NCBI GenBank assembly: GCA_934667625.1
Contig: CAKUMH010000012.1
Span: 1-31,422 of the forward strand
Direction of reading: 5' to 3'
Origin: an uncultured Elusimicrobiales bacterium
GTDB taxonomy: Bacteria; Elusimicrobiota; Elusimicrobia; Elusimicrobiales; Elusimicrobiaceae
Length of the DNA: 31,422 nt
The position numbers and the translations under genes were made by a program. Positions 7,726 to 15,043 of this stretch are shown here, in pieces. The notes under the pieces were generated by a model, which was not told the DNA's origin, did not search any database, and saw only the letters and a list, made by a program, of their open reading frames with translations. The stretch's first letter is position 1. Each line of letters starts with the position of its first letter.

Positions 7726-7813
7726 GTTTTTGTTTGTGCGCATAAGGTTCCGCGGCGCACAAGGCAAAAACCGCGAGCCCGGGCTGCAGGTCTTTTGCGT
7801 CAGCAAAAGGACC
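7726..7813. other. Two further hairpins between the element copies
   Basis: First hairpin: outer stem GTTTTTG (7726-7732) with CAAAAAC (7765-7771) and inner stem TTGTGCGC (7734-7741) with GCGCACAA (7755-7762), 13-nt loop. Second hairpin: TTTTGC (7793-7798) with GCAAAA (7803-7808), loop GTCA, extended by GGTC/GACC across a one-base bulge. A TATAAT (7842-7847) lies directly before copy 2. No protein-coding sequence is credible here. The density of stable hairpins suggests a structured RNA or a composite repeat. Confidence 0.5.
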
Positions 7814-7848
7814 GGAAGCCAAATCCTTATCCCTATTTCGCTATAATG

Positions 7849-7931
7849 TAAAACCCCGCGCATGCGGGGTTTTTGATTTCTACGGAAGAGAGGAGCAACA
7901 CCAACTGCTTGGTGTTGCGTCGGGATCTGAA
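7849..7931. repeat. Structured palindromic element, copy 2
   Basis: An exact copy of the 35-bp hairpin unit (7849-7883, 218 bp after copy 1). It is followed by a 10-bp hairpin GCAACACCAA-CTGC-TTGGTGTTGC (7895-7918) and GGGATCTGAA (7922-7931). The copy ends 3 bp from the stop of the EamA-like gene on the opposite strand, so it may also serve as that gene's terminator. Confidence 0.8.
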
Positions 7932-7933
7932 TC

Positions 7934-8842
7934 CTAATAATACGTCCCGGCGGATAGCGGCAAGCCGGACACATAAACTAATAGCGCTATGCAGGCCAGC
8001 GTAAAGATCGCCGCAGAAACCGAAATCCGCGTGTGAATTCCTTCCGCCTGGTTAATCAGCAGCACCCACAACGGCGAGGTCAATGCCAGCGTATTCAAAA
8101 AACCAGGGTTGGGAATGCTCTTCATGGCGATATTTTTGGTCACCATCAGCAGCACACTGCACAAAAGCATTAACAAGCCGCCTTGTAAATTGCGGTGCGA
8201 GAAAATCAACTGCCAAAAGCGTCCCTTATCCCGGGCGCGGTCCACACACGCATAAATGCCCGCATTAAACAATCCGCCAACACCCCCAATTGCCACAATA
8301 TAATACAAGGTAGTTTGCTCAAGCGTCCCCCGGGAAACAATGTTTTTGGAGTTCAGACTCATCAACGCCAGGGCCAATATCGCGGGGGCCATATAGTGCA
8401 GCAAATTTTTGCTCAGCTGGCTCCCGGCCAGACGCAAATAGCCGCCCACACACCCCGCAAGGGAAAGCAAAATGCCCAAAAACACCAGTGGGTCGTGCAA
8501 GAGTGCAAACAGGCGGTTTAAATCAATCAGCCACCACAGCACAATCGTCAGCACAATGGCAAGCACCGTCATCATAGAGGTTCCACCCGCACCATACCGC
8601 GCGGAAGACGCAAACAAGCGGTAATCAAAAAAGCCAACCATAATTCCCTGCAGGCACGCAAACACCCAAAACCAAACATCCGTCGGAGGAGCCACCCAAA
8701 AAACAAAGGGTAGTGCCACCGCCATACTGCCAAAGCCGCGGTACATCCCCAAAAAGGAAGGTTGCATTTTAAATTTTTCGTTGACGAAAATCACCACGCT
8801 GTTAAAGAATGCGTATAAAAGTCCAGGCACCACCCAACTCAT
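7934..8842 (-). CDS. EamA/DMT-like multi-spanning transporter
   Basis: A 302-residue inner-membrane protein with about 10 hydrophobic segments and almost no soluble regions, the size and layout of drug/metabolite transporter (EamA) family proteins. The halves are roughly symmetric, with segments around MSWVVPGLLYAFFNS, LPFVFWVAP and LLMLLCSVLLMVTKNIAMK. The family call rests on topology and general similarity, not on a diagnostic motif, and the substrate is unknown. The start is supported by GGGGGA 7 nt before the ATG. It is a single gene between the palindromic element and the rplS terminator. A TAAAAT with upstream TTGGCT (15-bp spacer) could be its promoter. Confidence 0.65.
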   Translation of the reverse strand: MSWVVPGLLYAFFNSVVIFVNEKFKMQPSFLGMYRGFGSMAVALPFVFWVAPPTDVWFWVFACLQGIMVGFFDYRLFASSARYGAGGTSMMTVLAIVLTIVLWWLIDLNRLFALLHDPLVFLGILLSLAGCVGGYLRLAGSQLSKNLLHYMAPAILALALMSLNSKNIVSRGTLEQTTLYYIVAIGGVGGLFNAGIYACVDRARDKGRFWQLIFSHRNLQGGLLMLLCSVLLMVTKNIAMKSIPNPGFLNTLALTSPLWVLLINQAEGIHTRISVSAAIFTLACIALLVYVSGLPLSAGTYY

Positions 8843-8960
8843 TTATCTTCCCCCTTTTTCTTGTAGGATAAATTTTAGTACGCACTCATGCAAGCCAAAA
8901 AAGGGTTTAGATGAACGGTGAAAAATAAGAGGAAAGGAAGGAACTAACCCAACCTAATGC

Positions 8961-8993
8961 ACAAAACCCCTGCGGCACTAGTAACCGCAGGGG
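8961..8993 (-). terminator. Terminator of the fmt-to-rplS operon
   Basis: Perfect 9-bp stem CCCCTGCGG / CCGCAGGGG (8967-8975 with 8985-8993) followed by TTTT on the minus strand, 32 bp past the rplS stop. Confidence 0.85.
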
Positions 8994-9025
8994 TATGTTC
9001 GGAGTTTGTTATTCCGTTTGGATAA

Positions 9026-9418
9026 CTATTTCGCCTCTTGGGCCGCTTCGGCGGCAGGGGCGGCGGCTTCGTTAGAAGTCACCTTTTTTACTTCCTGCAA
9101 GCGGGCGGCTTTACCGGAGAGCTTGGTCAAGTAGTTCAGTTTGGCTCTTCTGACCTTACCGATCTTCAAGACTTCAATGCTGTCCACGCGGGGAGAGTGA
9201 ATGGGGAAAATGCGCTCCACACCCACGCCAAAGGAAATTTTGCGCACGGTGAAGGTTTCGCTGATGCCACTGCCGCGGCGGGCGATTACCACGCCGTCAA
9301 AGGCCTGGAGTCTTTCGTTGTCGCCTTCCACGACTTTTACCTTCACTCTGACAGTATCACCGGCTTTGAAAACCGGGATATTGGTTTTGAGATTGTGTTT
9401 AATTTCGTTGATATTCAT
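9026..9418 (-). CDS. rplS: 50S ribosomal protein L19
   Basis: A 130-residue L19, located at the 30S-50S interface. The family core is clear: FKAGDTVRVKVKVVEG, RLQAFDGVVIARRGSG, FTVRKISFGVGVERIFP, HSPRVDSIEVLKIGKVRRAKLNYL. It carries an Ala/Glu-rich C-terminal extension of about 25 residues (SNEAAAPAAEAAQEAK) beyond the usual end, probably disordered. Last gene of the translation operon, 5 bp after trmD; its Shine-Dalgarno GGAGGAAG lies in the trmD 3' end. Terminated by a strong hairpin. Confidence 0.97.
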   Translation of the reverse strand: MNINEIKHNLKTNIPVFKAGDTVRVKVKVVEGDNERLQAFDGVVIARRGSGISETFTVRKISFGVGVERIFPIHSPRVDSIEVLKIGKVRRAKLNYLTKLSGKAARLQEVKKVTSNEAAAPAAEAAQEAK

Positions 9419-9423
9419 AAAAC

Positions 9424-10140
9424 TTACTTCCTCCGAATCTTTTTCTTAATGACCTTTTTTGACTTTTGAGAGGCGGTTGCAAGCAAATCGGGTCTTAACT
9501 GTTTTGTAAGCTGCAAAGCTTGTTCGCGTTTCCACGCTTCAATTTCTTTATGGTTGCCGTTTAAAAGCACCGCCGGCACCTTCCGCCCGCGCCAGACTTC
9601 CGGGCGCGTATACTGCGGGGCCTCCAGCAAGTTCTCTTCAAACGATTCCGAAGACGTTACGCCTTCTTTTTTAAAAGTGCCTTTTTGCAGGCGGGTCACG
9701 GCGTCAATCATCACGCACGCGGCCAACTCTCCTCCGGTGAGGATAAAATCCCCCAAAGACACTTCCAAGTCCACCTCGGGATAAATCCGGGCGTCTATCC
9801 CTTCGTAATGCCCGCACACAAAAATCAGGTGGCGCTTTTTGGCCAATTTTTTAGCCAAACTTTGGCTAAACACTTGTCCGCGCGGGCTGGTTAAAATGAC
9901 GTACGAGGTCTTTTTGCGCAGCTTGGAAATGGCTTGATAAAGCGGTTCCGCCTTCATCAGCATTCCCGGGCCGCCGCCGTAGGGCCGGTCGTCAATTGTT
10001 TTGTGCTTATCCTCGGCAAATTGCCGCGGGGAAAGCGTGCCCAGTTTAATTATCCCCGCCTTGCGCGCACGCCCCACAATACTATGGGAGAGCGTTTGGT
10101 CAATCATTTCCTCAAAGGCGGTGATAACGTCTATTTTCAT
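9424..10140 (-). CDS. trmD: tRNA (guanine-N1-)-methyltransferase
   Basis: The SPOUT-class enzyme that makes m1G37 in tRNAs reading CNN codons and so prevents +1 frameshifting. 238 residues, normal length. The trefoil-knot AdoMet site is visible as YGGGPGM (54-60), LTSPRGQVF (83-91), HYEGIDARI (111-119) and SLGDFILTGGE (128-138), with the C-terminal PEVWRGRKVPAVLLNGNH block. The start overlaps the khpA stop (TAATG), indicating coupling. In most bacteria rimM precedes trmD; here khpA does so directly. Confidence 0.97.
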   Translation of the reverse strand: MKIDVITAFEEMIDQTLSHSIVGRARKAGIIKLGTLSPRQFAEDKHKTIDDRPYGGGPGMLMKAEPLYQAISKLRKKTSYVILTSPRGQVFSQSLAKKLAKKRHLIFVCGHYEGIDARIYPEVDLEVSLGDFILTGGELAACVMIDAVTRLQKGTFKKEGVTSSESFEENLLEAPQYTRPEVWRGRKVPAVLLNGNHKEIEAWKREQALQLTKQLRPDLLATASQKSKKVIKKKIRRK

Positions 10141-10370
10141 TAATCTTCCAACTTTAGGGTAACCTTTTTATCCTGCTTGGCGGCCGCGGCGTTAAGCACG
10201 GTTCTCACCGCCTTAATAATGCAGCCGTCCTTGCCGATAATTTTACCTTTGTCAGCGGCATCCACTTTGGTGGACAGATAAACTTTGTTCTGCTCAACCT
10301 TTTCTTCCACCACCACATTATCGGGCGTGGAGGAAAGCGATTTTAAAAGCAGGGTGGCCAATTCTTTCAT
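10140..10370 (-). CDS. khpA: KhpA-type KH-domain RNA-binding protein
   Basis: A 76-residue single KH domain (YlqC/KhpA family) with the RNA-binding GxxG loop GKIIGKDG (42-49) followed by CIIKAVRTVLNAAA. In Gram-positives KhpA pairs with KhpB/Jag and binds many RNAs; partners here are unknown and no khpB is in the window. It sits 12 bp after rpsP and overlaps trmD by one base, its classic position in the rpsP-trmD-rplS operon. No RBS oddities. Confidence 0.92.
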   Translation of the reverse strand: MKELATLLLKSLSSTPDNVVVEEKVEQNKVYLSTKVDAADKGKIIGKDGCIIKAVRTVLNAAAAKQDKKVTLKLED

Positions 10371-10382
10371 AAAAGCCCCGCG

Positions 10383-10631
10383 TTATTTGGCGCTGGCTTT
10401 TTTAATCAAGCTGGCGACGGTTTCAGAGGGTTTGGCACCCACTTTCATCCAATACTCAACTCTGGGCATGTTCAATTTGACTTGTTCGGCCACATTCGGG
10501 TTGCAGGGGTGATACTGGCCCAACACTTCTTTGGCTTCTTTGCCCACGGCGGAAGATTTTTCAATCGCCACCACTCTGTATTGAGGCTGGGCTTTTTTGC
10601 CGACTCTCTGTAATCTGATAACTACTGCCAT
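10383..10631 (-). CDS. rpsP: 30S ribosomal protein S16
   Basis: An 82-residue S16, an early-assembling small-subunit protein that contacts 16S rRNA. The N terminus MAVVIRLQRVGKKAQPQYRVVAIEKSSAVGK is the family signature; NMPRVEYWMKVGAKPSETVASLIKKA closes it. AAGGAG lies 7 nt before the ATG. It is preceded by a 45-bp gap after rpe that holds a 7-bp hairpin CTTTTAC/GTAAAAG (10649-10655 with 10661-10667). Internal promoter or leader regulation is possible but not demonstrated. Confidence 0.97.
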   Translation of the reverse strand: MAVVIRLQRVGKKAQPQYRVVAIEKSSAVGKEAKEVLGQYHPCNPNVAEQVKLNMPRVEYWMKVGAKPSETVASLIKKASAK

Positions 10632-10676
10632 TCTGATCTCCTTGTATGCTTTTACACGCGGTAAAAGACTGTATAA

Positions 10677-11369
10677 TTAAATATCCGGGGCCGCCTGTCT
10701 GATTTGCTTGAGGGCCAATACAGGGTCCGCGGCTTTAAAAATTGCACTGCCGGCAACGAGCGCATCCGCACCCGCCGCCACTGCTTTGGGCGCTGTTTGC
10801 GCGTTGATGCCGCCGTCCACCTCCAGCCATATTTTACGGCCGGAAGACGCGATGATTTGGCGCACCTGCCGGATTTGCTCCTCACTGCCTGGCAAAAAAG
10901 CCTGGCCGCCAAAACCGGGGTACACCGTCATCACAAGTATCAAATCCAATAAATCCGTCAGCGGTGCAAGCAGTTCCGGGTCGGTATCGGGCTTAACGGA
11001 AAGGCCGGTTTTGACCCCGAAACTTTTTATCAGTTTTAAGGTTTCCACCACCTCGTCTTTTGCTTCAATATGCACGGTCAGCAAATCCGCACCCGCTTTG
11101 GCAAAGGGCTCCACCAACAACAGCGGCTCCTCCACCATCAAATGCACGTCTAACGGCAAAGCTGTGTTTTTACTCAAAGAACTTACGACGGACGGCCCAA
11201 AACTTAAGTTCGGCACAAAGTGTCCGTCCATAATATCCACATGCAGCCAATCCGCTCCCGCGGACTGCACCTTTTGCACCTCATTACCCAGCTGCCACAA
11301 ATCGGCAGACAGGATAGAGGGCGCAACAGATATTTTACCATTTGCAACGGGCATTTTGGAAGGGGTCAT
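10677..11369 (-). CDS. rpe: Ribulose-phosphate 3-epimerase
   Basis: Interconverts D-ribulose 5-phosphate and D-xylulose 5-phosphate in the pentose phosphate pathway. A 230-residue TIM barrel with readable active-site segments: SVAPSILSADLWQLG, HVDIMDGHFVPNLSFG (metal His and Asp), LDVHLMVEEP, VMTVYPGFGGQAF and LEVDGGINAQTA, then VAGSAIF for phosphate binding. The start immediately follows the stop of the PASTA gene (TAA then ATG), with GGGAGC about 9 nt upstream. Another Met six codons in could also serve. Confidence 0.95.
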   Translation of the reverse strand: MTPSKMPVANGKISVAPSILSADLWQLGNEVQKVQSAGADWLHVDIMDGHFVPNLSFGPSVVSSLSKNTALPLDVHLMVEEPLLLVEPFAKAGADLLTVHIEAKDEVVETLKLIKSFGVKTGLSVKPDTDPELLAPLTDLLDLILVMTVYPGFGGQAFLPGSEEQIRQVRQIIASSGRKIWLEVDGGINAQTAPKAVAAGADALVAGSAIFKAADPVLALKQIRQAAPDI

Positions 11370-12368
11370 TTATTTAAGCTCCCGTTCGCGCACCAAAATT
11401 CCGTCTGCAAACACACGCACCACGGCGTCGCCCGCGTAGGGAATTTCCAGGTCTATTTTAGACCCAGGCTGCTTGGTTTCGTTCAAAATTTCGCTCTCGC
11501 CCGTGGCATCTTCCAGCGTAATGCGCACACGGCTGGCGTTTTTACCCTGCGGCATTTCGTAATGCAGGTGATAGGCTTTTTCGTCCTCGGCCGTTTCGCG
11601 GCGGCTGACGATAATTTCCAAATTCCCATCCGGTGCGATTTGGCTGTCTGCCGCCGGAGTTTGGTCGGCAATCGTGCCGTTTGGAAAGACGGACTTGGGG
11701 TCCTCTTTAATAATTAAATTGATGTTTTGCGCACTGGCCCAAAGCGTGGCTTCGGACATTTTTTTACTCTTAAAATTGGGCACCAAAATCACACTGGCGG
11801 GCGGAGCCCCATTGGAAAGCACCAACGAAACGCGCGTACCCTTTTGCACCATGCTGTCTGCCTTGGGGGCCTGCGCCACAATTTGGCCTTTTTCGTAGGT
11901 AAGCGAATAGGCATTGTCCACCTTGTCCACCACCAATCCGGCCTGGCGCACGGCCAGCTGGGCGCTTCTCAAATCCGTTCCCACCGTATTGGGGACAAAG
12001 ACCATTTCATCGCCCTGGCTGATCCACACCCGAATAACGCGACCTTCGCGCACGGTAGAACCGGCGGAAGGCAGCTGCCGCAGCACGGAACCCGGCGGCA
12101 CTTCTTGGGCAAATTCCACGCCGGCTTGCTTTAAAGCCAAATTCTGCGCGGCCAGCAACCCAAGCGCTTGCGTAACCGATTTTTTGGTCAAGTCCGGCAC
12201 CGTCACTTCCTTGCGCGTGTGCACTAAGGCCCCAAACACCCAGTCTATGGACACAAAAATGAGCGCGGCAAAAAACGCCAAAACCAGCGCCGCCACCACC
12301 CATTTGGTACGACCGGATTTACGGGGTTTGTTCAAAAAATCATCAAAATTTTGCTCGTTGTCCGCCAT
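11370..12368 (-). CDS. Membrane-anchored three-PASTA-domain protein without kinase
   Basis: A 332-residue bitopic membrane protein: short cytosolic tail (1-20), one transmembrane helix (about 23-46), then three PASTA domains (about 53-118, 122-187, 193-256), each opening with a VP motif (VTVPDLTKKS, VFVPNTVGTDL, ILVPNFKSKK). A beta-rich C-terminal region (about 265-332) follows. PASTA domains bind muropeptides or lipid II in Ser/Thr kinases and PBPs, but neither catalytic domain is present here. It is tightly packed between fmt (TAATG overlap) and rpe (no gap); in many bacteria a PASTA kinase (prkC/stkP) maps between fmt/rsmB and rpe, so this looks like the kinase-less counterpart. Its role as a peptidoglycan sensor or scaffold is inference. 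Confidence 0.88.
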   Translation of the reverse strand: MADNEQNFDDFLNKPRKSGRTKWVVAALVLAFFAALIFVSIDWVFGALVHTRKEVTVPDLTKKSVTQALGLLAAQNLALKQAGVEFAQEVPPGSVLRQLPSAGSTVREGRVIRVWISQGDEMVFVPNTVGTDLRSAQLAVRQAGLVVDKVDNAYSLTYEKGQIVAQAPKADSMVQKGTRVSLVLSNGAPPASVILVPNFKSKKMSEATLWASAQNINLIIKEDPKSVFPNGTIADQTPAADSQIAPDGNLEIIVSRRETAEDEKAYHLHYEMPQGKNASRVRITLEDATGESEILNETKQPGSKIDLEIPYAGDAVVRVFADGILVRERELK

Positions 12369-13321
12369 TATTCTTTAAACACATCGTCGCCGGGTTTCAG
12401 ATTGCGCCCGTTGGCAAAGGCCAACGCGGGCATAGGTTTCTTTCCGGCGGGATGTACCTCACAAAGCCATAAACTGCCTTCTTTGCATTTTACTAAAATT
12501 CCGCGCTCTCTTTCAATACAAAGCACGGTGCCGGGCAAGGCATTTTTTTCCTCTGCCGTACCCAATTCCGTGCGCACCACCTGTATCCATTCGGTTGGCC
12601 CGTTGTGCGTAAAAGGAACTTTGGGTTTGGGGCCGCACGCCAACCCGCGTACGCAGTTGTGCAGTTGTGTGGCCGTCAAATCGCCAGGGCGAAGGAGCGC
12701 GTCCTCTTTTTGGAGCATGGGCGCCACGGTCGGCTCGCCCGTTTGCGGCGTTTGGACGATTTTCCCCGCTTCAATTTGCCGGAGCGTTTCCCGGAGTCCG
12801 TCCAAGCCGAGCGGAATCAGTTTTTCAAAAAGCGTTTGCGCGTTGTCCTGCGGCAAAACTGCGGCCTCTTTTTGCAAAAAGAGCGGGCCGTCATCCATGC
12901 CCGGGCGAATCCAAAACACGGAAATCCCCGTTTGGGTATACCCTTGTATCAAGGCCTGCTGCACGGGAGCCGCCCCGCGCAAATGCGGCAACAGGGAAAA
13001 ATGCACATTCAAAATCCCCAATTTCGGCAGCGCCAAAAAGTTGGGTCTAAAAATTTTTCCGTACGCCACCGCGACGCCCAAATCAAAGGGAACGGCGGCA
13101 ATAGCGTCAAAATCGTCTTTTAATTTTTCAGGCGAACGCACCGGAAGCCCCAGTTCCAGCGCACGCTGTTTCACCGGGCAGGGCGTGATGACCATGCCGC
13201 GCCCGCGGGGTTTGTCGGCCTGTGTTACCACCAGCCGCACGTCGGTCATTTCGCGGAGCAGGTCCAAATACGGCACGGACAGCTCAGGCGTGCCGAAGAA
13301 AATCGTTTTTAGTTTAGCCAT
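12368..13321 (-). CDS. fmt: Methionyl-tRNA formyltransferase
   Basis: Formylates Met-tRNAfMet with 10-formyl-THF for initiation. 317 residues, normal length. N-terminal Rossmann start KTIFFGTPELSVPYL; the catalytic region carries LNVHFSLLPHLRGAAPVQQ and the Asp in PGMDDGPLF; the C-terminal OB-like tRNA-binding domain follows. HFS replaces the commoner HAS, a small deviation. The frame continues 35 codons upstream, but the chosen ATG starts MAKLKTIFFGTP. It has TACCAT 6 nt before it and no Shine-Dalgarno, suggesting a leaderless mRNA. First gene of the operon through rplS. Confidence 0.95.
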   Translation of the reverse strand: MAKLKTIFFGTPELSVPYLDLLREMTDVRLVVTQADKPRGRGMVITPCPVKQRALELGLPVRSPEKLKDDFDAIAAVPFDLGVAVAYGKIFRPNFLALPKLGILNVHFSLLPHLRGAAPVQQALIQGYTQTGISVFWIRPGMDDGPLFLQKEAAVLPQDNAQTLFEKLIPLGLDGLRETLRQIEAGKIVQTPQTGEPTVAPMLQKEDALLRPGDLTATQLHNCVRGLACGPKPKVPFTHNGPTEWIQVVRTELGTAEEKNALPGTVLCIERERGILVKCKEGSLWLCEVHPAGKKPMPALAFANGRNLKPGDDVFKE

Positions 13322-13366
13322 ATATATATGGTACCAAAAACAGGGGCTGAAAGTATTTTTTAAAAA

Positions 13367-13396
13367 TTGGCGGGAAACGGGCAAAAGCGGTATAAT
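13367..13396 (+). promoter_or_regulatory. Promoter of trpS
   Basis: TTGGCG (13367-13372), 18-bp spacer, TATAAT (13391-13396). The leader is about 45 nt with GAGGAAA as ribosome site before the trpS ATG. No T-box or tryptophan leader peptide is apparent. Confidence 0.65.
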
Positions 13397-13442
13397 AAAG
13401 TAGAGCGCCCCTGCGGCAAAACCCATTTGCGAGGAAATTTTT

Positions 13443-14486
13443 ATGAAACAAGTAATTTTAACCGGAGACCGCCCGACCGGCCGCCTGCACGTCGGCCATT
13501 ACGTCGGTTCACTCAAAAGACGTGTGGAGCTGCAAAACAGCGGCAAATTTGACCAGATTTTTATTATGATTGCCGACGCGCAAGCCCTCACGGACAATGC
13601 GCACAACCCGCAAAAAGTGCGCGAAAACATCCTTGAGGTGGCCCTGGATTATTTATCCTGCGGCTTGGACCCCCAAAAATCCACGCTTTTTATCCAATCC
13701 ATGATTCCGGAACTGACGGAACTGACCTTTTATTACATGAACCTGGTAACGGTTGCGCGTGTGGGCCGCAATCCCACCGTTAAAACGGAAATCAAAATGC
13801 GCGATTTTAAAACCAGCATTCCCTTGGGCTTTTTTGCTTATCCCGTCAGCCAGGCGGCCGACATTACCGCCTTCCGCGCGACGGCCGTCCCCGTGGGAGA
13901 GGACCAGCTTCCCATGTTGGAACAATGCCGCGAAATTGTGCACAGTTTCAACTCCCTTTACGGAGAAACGTTGGTGGAGCCGCAAATCATCCTGCCCGAC
14001 AACAAGGCCTGCCTGCGTTTGCCCGGCACGGACGGAAAAGCCAAAATGAGCAAATCCTTGGGCAACTGCATTTACTTGTCCGACGACGAAGAAACCGTGC
14101 GCAAAAAAGTGATGTCTATGTTCACGGACCCCAACCACCTGCGCGTGGAAGACCCCGGCCAAGTGGAAGGCAACCCCGTGTTTGTGTATTTGGACGCCTT
14201 CAGCCGCCCCGAACACTTCGCCGAATTTTGGCCCGAATATCAAAATTTGGACGAGCTCAAAGCGCACTACCGGCGCGGAGGCTTGGGCGACGTAAAGATT
14301 AAAAAATTCTTAAACCAGGTACTCCAGGCCGAGCTGGCCCCCATCCGTGCACGGCGCAAAGAATGGGAAGGCAAATTGCCCGAAGTATGCGAAATCTTAA
14401 AACAAGGCACCGCCAAAGCGCGCGCCGTGGCGGCCCAAACGCTGCACGATGTACGCGCAGCCATGAAGATTAATTACTTTGAGTAA
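13443..14486 (+). CDS. trpS: Tryptophanyl-tRNA synthetase
   Basis: Class I aminoacyl-tRNA synthetase charging tRNA-Trp. 347 residues, normal length. The HIGH-type signature is GDRPTGRLHVGHYVG (8-22) and the KMSKS loop is AKMSKSLGN (about 199-207). GEDQLPMLEQCREI and the C-terminal helical anticodon-binding part are also recognisable. GAGGA lies about 8 nt before the ATG. It has its own promoter and terminator, so it is probably monocistronic. It is divergent from fmt. Confidence 0.97.
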   Translation: MKQVILTGDRPTGRLHVGHYVGSLKRRVELQNSGKFDQIFIMIADAQALTDNAHNPQKVRENILEVALDYLSCGLDPQKSTLFIQSMIPELTELTFYYMNLVTVARVGRNPTVKTEIKMRDFKTSIPLGFFAYPVSQAADITAFRATAVPVGEDQLPMLEQCREIVHSFNSLYGETLVEPQIILPDNKACLRLPGTDGKAKMSKSLGNCIYLSDDEETVRKKVMSMFTDPNHLRVEDPGQVEGNPVFVYLDAFSRPEHFAEFWPEYQNLDELKAHYRRGGLGDVKIKKFLNQVLQAELAPIRARRKEWEGKLPEVCEILKQGTAKARAVAAQTLHDVRAAMKINYFE

Positions 14487-14505
14487 AATTTTCACCAAGT
14501 CCCCA

Positions 14506-14543
14506 AACGCACTTGTCCGCCCAAACGGCAGGTGCGTTTTTTT
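14506..14543 (+). terminator. Terminator of trpS
   Basis: Stem AACGCAC / GTGCGTT (14506-14512 with 14532-14538) followed by seven T (14537-14543), 20 bp after the trpS stop. Confidence 0.8.
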
Positions 14544-14599
14544 GGGCGGCTTTTGTGCGGGCCAACCATAAACACAGGGAATTTGCTACACTTTTATAT

Positions 14600-15043
14600 A
14601 TGAAGAGGGTCGTTTTATTTTTCGTTACGTTACTGCTTTGTGCCTGCGACGGGTACCGGACGGTTTCCGTTACCCTGCCGGACGGGTTTGCCGTCGCGGC
14701 GCGCGTGGCCGATACGCCGCAAAAGCAGGAAAAGGGGCTGATGTTCGTCAAAACCTTGCCGGAAAACGAAGGGATGCTTTTTGTGTTTGACCGGGAACAG
14801 GAACAGTTCTTTTGGATGAAGAACACGCTGATAGATTTAGACATTGTTTTCATCGGCGCGGACAAGCATGTCACGTCCGTGGCCGAACAGGTGCCCCATT
14901 CCTACACCTACACGCCGGACAGCGACGTCGCCCGCGCCTTGGGGCGGGGCCAATATGTGTTGGAACTTGCCGCCAAAACTGCCGCCAGACACGGCGTAAA
15001 ACCGGGGGCACAACTTTCGTTTGAAACGGAGCCGGCACCATGA
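14600..15043 (+). CDS. DUF192 lipoprotein
   Basis: A 147-residue predicted lipoprotein. The signal MKRVVLFFVTLLLCAC ends in a lipobox, with Cys14 or Cys16 as the candidate lipidated residue. A full DUF192 domain follows, with the family-typical GLMFVKTLPENEGMLFVF, FWMKNTLIDLDIVFI and YVLELAAKTAARHGVKPG blocks. DUF192 proteins are small exported or envelope beta-barrel folds of unknown function. The frame runs upstream, but the start is set by the lipoprotein signal. No Shine-Dalgarno is present; TACACT lies 7 nt before the ATG, suggesting a leaderless transcript. It overlaps the M20 peptidase start by 4 nt (ATGA). A second, non-exported DUF192 gene is at 22081-22419. Confidence 0.85.
   Translation: MKRVVLFFVTLLLCACDGYRTVSVTLPDGFAVAARVADTPQKQEKGLMFVKTLPENEGMLFVFDREQEQFFWMKNTLIDLDIVFIGADKHVTSVAEQVPHSYTYTPDSDVARALGRGQYVLELAAKTAARHGVKPGAQLSFETEPAP

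Noticed and set aside
7631..7883. 35-bp direct repeats flanking 183 bp beside a tRNA, as possible att sites of an integrated element
   Set aside because: The repeat does not include the tRNA 3' end, is itself a hairpin, and encloses no integrase or cargo gene.
7623..7931. Retron-type or integron attC-type element
   Set aside because: No reverse transcriptase or integrase nearby and no attC core-site consensus at the ends of the hairpins.
7630..7974. 114-codon minus-strand open frame over the tRNA-Ser downstream region
   Set aside because: It runs through both hairpin elements, has no ribosome site and overlaps the EamA-like gene end. Repeat sequence, not a gene.
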